A stretch of DNA of 6,497 nt, taken from positions 1 through 6,497 of the forward strand of contig DUSG01000158.1 in the NCBI GenBank assembly GCA_012842725.1, written 5' to 3'. The stretch is from Clostridiales bacterium. GTDB taxonomy: Bacteria > Bacillota > Clostridia > Lutisporales > Lutisporaceae. The notes beneath the pieces are model-generated. The model worked only from the letters and a program-made list of their open reading frames with translations, did not search any database and was not told the DNA's origin. Positions 1 through 5,325 of the stretch are shown piece after piece. Every line of letters starts with the position of its first letter. The stretch's first letter is position 1. Both the position numbers and the translations under genes were made by a program.

Positions 1-22
1 TAAATACTAATAAGTATACAAT

Positions 23-907
23 TTATGCATAAGTTCCTTTTACTATAAATATATACAAACCTATCAATATCAAAATCTGTCCTAATATCTGCATGAAGCC
101 TGGAATTTCGCCTAAAATCAATAATGCCAAAATTGTGGCACCTACCGGTTCAAACAAACTGCATGTTGATACTGCATATGCAGGTAAATACTTTAATGCC
201 CAATTAAATACAGTATGTCCCAATATGGTACAGAAAAATGCAAGTGCAAAAAAGATTGCGTAGTTCTTCAGAGAATAGGGATATAAAGGTATGTCCATAA
301 TCATTGAACCTACTACTAAAAATAAGGTACAGCTTATATACACAATAAATGTATAAGGTAAAAGGTCAATCCTCTTTCTAAGTTCTCTTCCTATCAACAA
401 ATAACCTGCCAGAAATAATGCTCCCGACAATGCCAGGAAGTCTCCAATGAAGGCTTTACCTCCGATTCTGAAATCCAATAAGCCCACTAAAATGCTTCCT
501 GCTATGGCTATTACCACACCTATCATAGAAGCTCGACTTACTTTTTCTTTAAATAATACATAAGAACCTGCTACCACAAAAATGGGAGACATTTGGACCA
601 AAACAGTGGAAGCGGCTACAGTTGTCAGCTTAAGAGATGTTATCCATGTGGCAAAATGCAGCGCGAGGAATAATCCGCTTATTACAGCATATAAGACATC
701 TTTCCTATGAATTTCAATCAGTTGCTTTCTATGTTTCAACAATACAACCGGTGCCATTAGAATTACCGTAAACAGCATCCTGTAAGTTGAAATAATCATG
801 GATGAAGCATCGGAAAACCTGACGAATATCGAGGACGTAGAAACAGACAATACTGACAGTATCAATGCCAAGTATGGATTTATTGGAGTTTTAGCCTGCT
901 CAGTCAT
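23..907 (-). CDS. EamA-family (DMT superfamily) membrane transporter
   Basis: This is a 294-residue, very hydrophobic protein with about ten predicted membrane helices (roughly residues 12-30, 37-57, 71-92, 98-117, 126-145, 153-173, 184-205, 213-233, 244-266 and 271-289). It has the duplicated EamA layout of two five-helix halves. Each half ends in the family's typical pattern: VQMSPIFVVAGSYVLFKE then a Gly-rich helix (104-142), and FEPVGATILALLILGE then GQILILIGL (252-284). Length and topology match drug/metabolite exporters such as the RhaT/YdcZ/RarD-like group. The ATG start at 907 is preceded by a weak GGTGA site. The gene is co-directional with the pur genes but lies 669 nt beyond purD and has a plausible promoter of its own, so I do not place it in the purine operon. 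The family exports or imports small metabolites, but the substrate cannot be read from sequence. A purine-related substrate would be speculation. Confidence 0.92.
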   Translation of the reverse strand: MTEQAKTPINPYLALILSVLSVSTSSIFVRFSDASSMIISTYRMLFTVILMAPVVLLKHRKQLIEIHRKDVLYAVISGLFLALHFATWITSLKLTTVAASTVLVQMSPIFVVAGSYVLFKEKVSRASMIGVVIAIAGSILVGLLDFRIGGKAFIGDFLALSGALFLAGYLLIGRELRKRIDLLPYTFIVYISCTLFLVVGSMIMDIPLYPYSLKNYAIFFALAFFCTILGHTVFNWALKYLPAYAVSTCSLFEPVGATILALLILGEIPGFMQILGQILILIGLYIFIVKGTYA

Positions 908-944
908 TTTTATTCACCATTCTTTTATAATAACTATGTACTTA

Positions 945-953
945 ATTATATCA
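945..953 (-). promoter_or_regulatory. Extended -10 promoter element upstream of the EamA transporter
   Basis: On the minus strand the sequence reads TGATATAAT, a perfect TGnTATAAT extended -10. It lies 38 nt upstream of the transporter ATG, giving a predicted leader of about 30 nt. No good TTGACA-like -35 is seen at 16-18 bp spacing, which extended -10 promoters tolerate. Prediction from motif only. Confidence 0.5.
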
Positions 954-991
954 CGTATATCCATGTAATGGATAGGTATTCTTATTCCGTA

Positions 992-1080
992 AGAACTAAG
1001 AACTCAGAGCTAAGAGCTCAGAACTCAGAGACTAAGATATTCCTATAGGGTCTTTTAGTGAAACCACGGAAAACACTGAA
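992..1080 (+). repeat. Composite repeat copy A: 7-bp tandem array plus CCAC/ACACT block
   Basis: Five heptads follow one another at 992-1026: AGAACTA, AGAACTC, AGAGCTA, AGAGCTC, AGAACTC. A decayed sixth follows, up to 1036. Twenty-four bases later comes AAACCACGGAAAACACTGAA (1061-1080). The same two parts, in the same order and with a related ATTC-TAT linker, occur on the opposite strand at 4707-4615. Over 32 nt of the heptad part (992-1023) the copies differ at one base. The array contains the hairpin GAGCT-AAG-AGCTC (1007-1019). Heptanucleotide tandem arrays are known in other bacteria, for example the STRR repeats of cyanobacteria. I do not recognise this one by name. Confidence 0.8.
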
Positions 1081-1234
1081 GGGCACTGTTTTTGTCTTGT
1101 ATGCGGTTTTTGGTTCTTGCTTTGCTATGTTCTGCTTCAGTGATTTTTGCTGCTGAGTATTTTTTTAATATGCTTCTGGGATCTATATACTGGGTCTTTT
1201 AATATGCATCCTTAGAAATCTACAGTAAAATAGA

Positions 1235-1438
1235 ATAAGCATATGTGCAGTTCACAAAGAGTTTTGATTTTGGTAACTCTATAGCTCATATCCCAAGAAA
1301 AATCTAACGCCGTCCAAAGGAGCATCCTACCCTGGACGGCTTGGGCAACATCCCTGCTGCCCATACGATTTTTCTATGGATATTTCGCTAAGAGTTACTT
1401 GCAAAATCAATAATTTGCTCACTTGCACATATGCTTAT
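1235..1438 (-). ncRNA. Candidate structured non-coding RNA, about 204 nt (possibly raiA class)
   Basis: The element folds back on itself through successive helices: 1235-1249 with 1424-1438 (15 bp, perfect), 1255-1258 with 1414-1417, 1264-1272 with 1402-1410 (9 bp), 1273-1280 with 1391-1398 (8 bp), 1282-1285 with 1387-1390, 1288-1293 with 1378-1383, and 1296-1304 with 1367-1375 (9 bp). The apex carries two adjacent hairpins: 1342-1349 with 1356-1363, and GCCGTCC 1309-1315 with GGACGGC 1334-1340. Minus-strand sense is favoured because the first apical hairpin (GGGCAGC/GTTGCCC) then has a G-U pair where the plus strand has an A-C mismatch. The 1286-1287/1384-1386 loop also becomes GA opposite GAA, as in sheared G-A motifs. 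One wobble at the inner end of the closing stem (1250/1423) points the other way. Size, rod plus branched apex, and clostridial host suggest raiA RNA to me from memory. HEARO-like RNA or a hairpin MITE are alternatives. No promoter or terminator is clear. Confidence 0.6.
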
Positions 1439-1547
1439 CCTTTAGGTACTTCAGTTTTTTACGTTCAGTGTAATAAGAACAGGAGAACGATATAGTAACT
1501 TGTCATATTAGGTATGTGATGAAGATATATTGTGAGCTTTGTCAGCA

Positions 1548-1563
1548 GTTCTTAGCGAAGAAC
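1548..1563 (-). other. Small hairpin just downstream of purD
   Basis: GTTCTT and AAGAAC form a perfect 6-bp stem around a 4-nt loop, 13 nt past the purD stop codon. It could cap the 3' end of the pur mRNA. No U-tract follows on either strand, so it is not a canonical intrinsic terminator. Confidence 0.4.
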
Positions 1564-1576
1564 GAGCTAAAAAAGC

Positions 1577-2830
1577 CTACTTTATTAACCCAATATCTCG
1601 CCTATAGTGGCAATCTTTGAAACTTACTTTTTCTATATCCCCGTATACGATAGCCCTGGCTTCATCCAAAGTTCTGCCTAATGCCGAGAATACCAATACG
1701 CGTCCGCCATTGGTGACAATCTTACCGTCTACATACTTGGTGCCTGCGTGGAATATTATCCCTTCTTCTGCATTCTCGAGACCTTTTATCTCATAACCCT
1801 TCTCAAAGTTTTCCGGATATCCTCCGGAAGCCATTACCACACACATGGCTGCATTATTGGTCCACTCAATATCCACCTCATGAAGCCTTTCATCCAGGAC
1901 AGCTTCCATTATCTCTACCAAATCGCTTTCGAGTCTTAAAAGTACTGCTTCTGTTTCCGGGTCACCAAAGCGGCAGTTATATTCAACCACCTTAGGTCCG
2001 TCTTTTGTAATCATTAACCCAAAATACAGCACACCTTTGTAAGGCCTGTTCTCTTTGTTCATAGCTTCTACCGTTGGTTTAATTATCTTCTCCATTACTT
2101 CAACAGCAACCTTATCGTCATAGTGAGGTGCAGGAGATATAGCCCCCATACCTCCTGTATTAAGCCCCTTATCATTATCAAAAACTCTCTTGTAGTCTTG
2201 GGCACTTACCATAGGTACAGCAGTTTTTCCATCCACAAAAGCCAGAATGGATACTTCCTTACCTTCCAGGAATTCCTCTACAACTACTTTGTTTCCGGCT
2301 TCTCCGAAATGCTTTTCCTTCATTATTATGTCTATCGCATTCAATGCTTCCTCTTTTGTTCTGGCAATTATAACACCCTTACCGGCTGCCAAACCATCTG
2401 CTTTAATTACTACCGGTAACCCAAAGCTGTCTATTTCCTCTTTTGCTTTTGTTTCATCTTCATAAATCCTGTATTTTGCAGTAGGTATGCCATATTTCTG
2501 CATTAAATCCTTTGCAAAAGCTTTACTGCTCTCTATTATGGCAGCATCTTTCCTTGGTCCGAATATCCTTAAACCCTCTTTTTCAAAAGCATCTACTATT
2601 CCGAGGCTTAAAGGCAGTTCAGGTCCTACTACCGTCAGGTCAATTTTATGTTTTTTTGCAAATCTGCACAATCCTTCTATATCATCTGCTTTTATGTCAA
2701 CGCATTCTGCCATCTGTCTTATGCCACCATTGCCTGGAGCACAGTAAACATAAGATACTTTAGGACTCTGAAGTAGCTTCCAGATTATGGCATGCTCCCT
2801 TCCGCCGCTTCCCACTACCAATACTTTCAC
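1577..2830 (-). CDS. purD: Phosphoribosylamine-glycine ligase (GAR synthetase)
   Basis: PurD catalyses step 2 of IMP synthesis in the cytosol: phosphoribosylamine + glycine + ATP gives glycinamide ribonucleotide (GAR), ADP and phosphate. The 417-residue protein has the normal single-function length. Visible landmarks are the N-terminal dinucleotide-like motif VLVVGSGGREHAI (3-15), the ATP-grasp segment from GPRKDAAIIESSKAFAK (91-107) through VVIKADGLAAGKGVI (140-154), NTGGMGAISPAP (224-235), and the metal/ATP-binding VEYNCRFGDPETE (282-294). The C-terminal domain is complete. The start is GTG at 2830, placed 7 nt after a strong AAAGGAGG (2845-2838). An ATG two bases upstream is out of frame. 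purH ends 13 nt upstream and its TAA overlaps this ribosome binding site, so translation is probably coupled. It is the last pur gene of the cluster, and no clear terminator follows. Confidence 0.98.
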   Translation of the reverse strand: MKVLVVGSGGREHAIIWKLLQSPKVSYVYCAPGNGGIRQMAECVDIKADDIEGLCRFAKKHKIDLTVVGPELPLSLGIVDAFEKEGLRIFGPRKDAAIIESSKAFAKDLMQKYGIPTAKYRIYEDETKAKEEIDSFGLPVVIKADGLAAGKGVIIARTKEEALNAIDIIMKEKHFGEAGNKVVVEEFLEGKEVSILAFVDGKTAVPMVSAQDYKRVFDNDKGLNTGGMGAISPAPHYDDKVAVEVMEKIIKPTVEAMNKENRPYKGVLYFGLMITKDGPKVVEYNCRFGDPETEAVLLRLESDLVEIMEAVLDERLHEVDIEWTNNAAMCVVMASGGYPENFEKGYEIKGLENAEEGIIFHAGTKYVDGKIVTNGGRVLVFSALGRTLDEARAIVYGDIEKVSFKDCHYRRDIGLIK

Positions 2831-2837
2831 ATCGGTA

Positions 2838-2845
2838 CCTCCTTT
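2838..2845 (-). promoter_or_regulatory. purD ribosome binding site overlapping the purH stop codon
   Basis: The minus strand reads TAAAGGAGGTACCGATGTG. The TAA stop of purH (2846-2844) shares its two A residues with the AAAGGAGG Shine-Dalgarno of purD, which sits 7 nt before the GTG start. This decides the purD start and implies that ribosomes finishing purH help load purD. Confidence 0.85.
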
Positions 2846-4385
2846 AGTGCTTAAAATGCCTCATGCCTGTAAATATCATGGCTATACCTGCTTTGTTGCA
2901 AACATCTATAGAGTCTTGGTCCCTTATAGAACCACCGGGCTGGATAATAGCACTTATCCCTGCATTGGCAGCAGCTTCAGCCACATCTGAGAAGGGGAAG
3001 AATGCATCAGAAGCCATTACAGCTCCCTTCACATGCTCTCCAGCCCTTTCAATGCTCATCTGAGCAGACCAGATTCTGTTAGTCTGACCGGGTCCTATTC
3101 CCAAAGTCTTACCATCCTTTGCAATAACAATTGCATTAGATTTGACATGTTTTACTACCTTCCAGGCAAACAGCAAATCTTTCATCTGTTCTTCCGTAGG
3201 CTTTTTCTCAGTAACATATTTTATATCTTCCATGGAAAAATCAGCATAGTCCGAATCCTGAACCAGCAAACCGCCGGATACTCTCTTCAACTCAAGGTTT
3301 TTCTCCGGTCTGTACTTAATGCCGTCCAACTTCAGCACTCTTAAATTTTTCTTTTCTTTCAATATCTTCAGGGCATCATCACTGTACGAAGGTGCTATTA
3401 TGATTTCAAGAAATATTTTTGCCATTTCCTCGGCAGTTCTTGCATCCACTTCTTCATTAACGGCTACAATACCGCCGAATATGGAAACAGGATCTGCTTC
3501 ATATGCTTTTTTATAAGCTTCAAAAACATCGCTACCTATACCAACACCGCATGGATTGGCATGCTTTATAGCCATACATGCCGGTTCATGAAATTCTTTC
3601 AACAACTCCAGCGCAGCATTAGCATCATTTATATTATTATATGAAAGCTCCTTTCCGTTTAACTGCTCGGCATTATGTAACATGCCAATAGTCCTGAGAG
3701 GGTCCTTGTAATATGCAGCTTGCTGATGCGGGTTTTCACCATATCTCAAATCCTGAACCTTTTCAAAAGTTAGAGTAAGCAGTTGAGGATATTTCTCCAA
3801 ACCTGACTTTTCCCACAAATAGTTAGCAATCAATGAATCATAATGGGCTGTATGGTTGAAAACCTTAGCTGCCAGTTTAAACCTGGTTTCCTCATTGACG
3901 TCTCCTGTTTTTTTCAATTGATCCAAAACCATATCATAGTCAGCAGGGTCGGTTATAACCGTCACAGATTTGTAGTTTTTTGCGGCAGCCCTCAGCATGG
4001 AAGGTCCACCGATATCAATATTTTCTATGGCTTCTGCCAATAGGACTCCGTCTTTCTGTATGGTTTCCTTAAATGGATACAGATTTACTACAACCATATC
4101 TATGGTATTAATATTGAGTTCTTCCAAAGTGTCCATATGCTCTTTTTTATCCCGCATTGCCAAAATTCCGGCAAAAATATTTGGATGGAGAGTCTTCACT
4201 CTGCCGTCCAAGCATTCAGGAAAACCAGTCACATCCGATATGGATGTCACTTTGATGCCCGCATCTGTCAATATCTTTGCAGTGCCTCCGGTTGATATTA
4301 TCTCTACTCCCATATCATTAAGCTCTTTAGCAAATTCTATAATACCTGTCTTATCCGAAACGCTTATAATTGCTCTCTTTATCAA
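2844..4385 (-). CDS. purH: Bifunctional AICAR formyltransferase / IMP cyclohydrolase
   Basis: PurH catalyses the last two steps to IMP: formylation of AICAR with 10-formyl-tetrahydrofolate, then ring closure of FAICAR. Numbering is from the TTG start. The N-terminal IMP cyclohydrolase (MGS-like) domain shows ISVSDKTGI (7-15), STGGT (31-35), GRVKTLHPNIFAGILA (61-76) and IDIGGPSMLRAAAKN (123-137). The transformylase domain shows RYGENPHQ (214-221), the catalytic Lys-His in AIKHANPCGVG (272-282, K274-H275), VKSNAIV (414-420), GPGQTNR (431-437) and MASDAFFPF (457-465). It ends RHFKH at a complete C-terminus, and the length is normal for the family. Start choice: the frame is open to GTG 4394 and ATG 4391, but GTG overlaps the Shine-Dalgarno AGAAAGG (4400-4394) and ATG is only 2 nt from it. 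TTG at 4385 is 8 nt away and gives the family-like MIKRAIISVSDKTG. About 300 bp separates it from purN; purD follows after 13 nt. Confidence 0.97.
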   Translation of the reverse strand: MIKRAIISVSDKTGIIEFAKELNDMGVEIISTGGTAKILTDAGIKVTSISDVTGFPECLDGRVKTLHPNIFAGILAMRDKKEHMDTLEELNINTIDMVVVNLYPFKETIQKDGVLLAEAIENIDIGGPSMLRAAAKNYKSVTVITDPADYDMVLDQLKKTGDVNEETRFKLAAKVFNHTAHYDSLIANYLWEKSGLEKYPQLLTLTFEKVQDLRYGENPHQQAAYYKDPLRTIGMLHNAEQLNGKELSYNNINDANAALELLKEFHEPACMAIKHANPCGVGIGSDVFEAYKKAYEADPVSIFGGIVAVNEEVDARTAEEMAKIFLEIIIAPSYSDDALKILKEKKNLRVLKLDGIKYRPEKNLELKRVSGGLLVQDSDYADFSMEDIKYVTEKKPTEEQMKDLLFAWKVVKHVKSNAIVIAKDGKTLGIGPGQTNRIWSAQMSIERAGEHVKGAVMASDAFFPFSDVAEAAANAGISAIIQPGGSIRDQDSIDVCNKAGIAMIFTGMRHFKH

Positions 4386-4393
4386 ATCCATCA

Positions 4394-4400
4394 CCTTTCT
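4394..4400 (-). promoter_or_regulatory. purH ribosome binding site that argues for a TTG start
   Basis: AGAAAGG on the minus strand is followed by TGATGGAT and then TTG. The 8-nt spacing fits the TTG at 4385. The upstream GTG (4394) lies inside the site and the ATG (4391) follows after only 2 nt, so both are poor starts. Confidence 0.6.
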
Positions 4401-4483
4401 TATATTTTGTAACCACTGAACACATTAGTTTTAAAACCATTAAAAACACTGAAATTATTTCATTGCAGTATTACAGCATGAAC

Positions 4484-4496
4484 ACTGTTCGGAAAA
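4484..4496 (-). promoter_or_regulatory. PurBox-like sequence upstream of purH
   Basis: The minus strand reads TTTTCCGAACAGT. This matches the Bacillus PurR PurBox consensus AWWWCCGAACWWT, as I remember it, at 11 of 13 positions, including the whole CCGAAC core. It overlaps the palindrome GAACACTGTTC (4480-4490). PurBoxes normally act in pairs near a promoter. I see only one here and no strong promoter, so this may be chance. Confidence 0.3.
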
Positions 4497-4546
4497 ATAG
4501 TTGAATCTTAGAAACAATATTTATATTTTGAGAAGGTCGCTAAAAT

Positions 4547-4567
4547 TTGCTGCATGCTGCAAGCTGC
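4547..4567. repeat. 7-bp tandem array GCAGCNN
   Basis: On the plus strand the units TTGCTGC, ATGCTGC and AAGCTGC are contiguous, followed by a decayed ATAAAGC. The unit length equals that of the AGARCTM array about 106 bp away, but the sequence is unrelated. The array is rich in GCATGC/TGCAGC self-complementarity. Confidence 0.6.
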
Positions 4568-4614
4568 ATAAAGCAGAAATAAAAATTATTCATAAAATTT
4601 ATGGGGGGGTTATG

Positions 4615-4707
4615 ATTTAGTGTTTTTAGTGGTTTTGCTAACTCAAATAGAATCCCCAAACTCATAAATTCTGAGCTTTTAGCTCTGAGTTCTTAGTTCT
4701 GAGTTCT
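4615..4707 (-). repeat. Composite repeat copy B, overlapping the 3' end of purN
   Basis: On the minus strand the heptads run from 4707 to 4673: AGAACTC, AGAACTA, AGAACTC, AGAGCTA, AAAGCTC. A decayed unit follows, then an ATTCTAT linker, then the CCAC/ACACT block at 4636-4615. It is the inverted partner of copy A at 992-1080. The one base difference from copy A in the 32-nt shared heptad core falls in the loop of the GAGCT-AAA-AGCTC hairpin (4685-4673), leaving the stem intact. The first 15 bases of the repeat are the last codons and stop of purN. Confidence 0.8.
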
Positions 4708-5325
4708 AATTTTTACCTTTCTTCCCTCTATGACAAGTCTGCCTTCGCAATAAAGTCTCACTGCCTCAGGCAATAGCTTATGCTCTACTTTAAGAATCCT
4801 TGCTGAAAGAGATTCCGGAGTATCATCTTCTTCCACCTTGACGGCTTCCTGGAGTATTATTGGACCCGTATCTGCTCCTTCATCGACAAAATGGACCGTA
4901 GCTCCGGAAACCTTGACGCCATAATCCAAAGCTGCTTTATGCACTCGTTGCCCATAATATCCTTTGCCGCAAAATGCAGGTATCAAAGATGGATGAATGT
5001 TGATTATCCTGTTCCTGAACTTTTCTATGAAATCCTCGGACAATATGCTCAAAAATCCCGCTAATACTACTAATTCCACCTGATGCTTTTCCAGTTCATC
5101 CATTATGGATTTCATAAAGACATTTTTGTCAGCGCATTCCTTCTTGTCTATTTCTATTGCTTCTATGCCATGTTTTTTGGCTCTTTCGATTCCAAAAGCA
5201 CCCTTTTTATCGGATATGACTACGGCTATTTCACCGTTTATCATGCCTTTTTCCACATTATCGATTAAAGCCTGCAAATTAGTTCCGCTGCCGGAAATTA
5301 AGACCCCAATCTTTACTTTTGGCAA
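4693..5325 (-). CDS. purN: Phosphoribosylglycinamide formyltransferase (GAR transformylase 1)
   Basis: PurN catalyses step 3 of IMP synthesis: GAR + 10-formyl-tetrahydrofolate gives FGAR and tetrahydrofolate, in the cytosol. The 210-residue protein has the phosphate-binding SGSGTNLQALID (11-22), the formyltransferase signature around NIHPSLIPAFCGKGYYG (109-125) with catalytic Asn109 and His111, and Asp152 in the GADTG loop. These correspond to Asn106, His108 and Asp144 of E. coli PurN. The start is TTG at 5325, with GGGAGG (5340-5335) 9 nt upstream inside purM. No better in-frame start is present and the N-terminus MPKVKIGVLISGSGTNLQ fits the family. The gene overlaps the end of purM by 13 nt, implying translational coupling. 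The last residues, RTQN, and the TAA stop are encoded by the AGAACTM repeat, so the original C-terminus may have been altered. The catalytic core is intact, so the enzyme should be active. Confidence 0.97.
   Translation of the reverse strand: MPKVKIGVLISGSGTNLQALIDNVEKGMINGEIAVVISDKKGAFGIERAKKHGIEAIEIDKKECADKNVFMKSIMDELEKHQVELVVLAGFLSILSEDFIEKFRNRIINIHPSLIPAFCGKGYYGQRVHKAALDYGVKVSGATVHFVDEGADTGPIILQEAVKVEEDDTPESLSARILKVEHKLLPEAVRLYCEGRLVIEGRKVKIRTQN

Larger units (their letters stand above)
908..1576. other. 669-bp intergenic region between purD and the EamA gene
   Basis: I see no protein gene here on either strand. From left to right it holds the transporter promoter (about 945-953), composite repeat copy A (992-1080), an AT-rich stretch with the short direct repeat GGGTCTTTTA (1048-1057 and 1192-1201), the 204-nt structured RNA candidate (1235-1438), and an unassigned 110-nt stretch that ends in a small hairpin next to the purD stop codon. 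I found no convincing hairpin plus U-tract terminator for the pur operon anywhere in it. Confidence 0.7.
4433..4636. repeat. Long inverted repeat arms bounding a 159-nt insert
   Basis: The left arm at 4433-4455 (AAAACCATTAAAAACACTGA and three more bases) and the right arm at 4615-4636 are inverted copies. They match at about 21 of 23 positions. In plus-strand RNA the mismatches become U-G or G-U pairs; in minus-strand RNA they are C-A mismatches. The right arm is also the CCAC/ACACT block of composite repeat copy B. A related fragment, AACCACTGAA, lies just outside at 4411-4420. The layout resembles a small non-autonomous element. I cannot identify target-site duplications with confidence. 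Confidence 0.6.
4401..4692. other. Repeat-rich purN-purH intergenic insertion
   Basis: I see no protein gene in this stretch, which interrupts an otherwise tightly packed operon. It holds the inverted arms 4433-4455 and 4615-4636, the GAACA/TGTTC palindrome and PurBox-like site (4480-4496), a 7-bp GCAGCNN tandem array (4547-4567), a run of seven G (4603-4609), and most of composite repeat copy B. I saw no convincing terminator, so read-through from purN into purH is likely. Confidence 0.7.

Noticed and set aside
992..1036. CRISPR array
   Set aside because: The units are contiguous 7-mers without spacers, and no cas genes are present.
1135..1169. Intrinsic terminator on the plus strand (bulged CTCAG/CTGAG stem then T7)
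   Set aside because: The stem is only five pairs with a bulge and a long loop, and no plus-strand gene lies upstream.
1235..1438. 6S RNA, which in some bacteria lies near purine genes
   Set aside because: 6S RNA is a rod with a large central open bubble. Here the middle is well paired and the apex branches into two hairpins, so the architecture does not fit.
4480..4490. LexA/SOS box (GAAC..GTTC)
   Set aside because: The half-sites are 3 nt apart. The Gram-positive LexA box has four bases between GAAC and GTTC.
4401..4692. Purine riboswitch or other known metabolite riboswitch before purH
   Set aside because: I see no three-way junction or conserved aptamer core of the purine or PRPP-type riboswitches in this gap.
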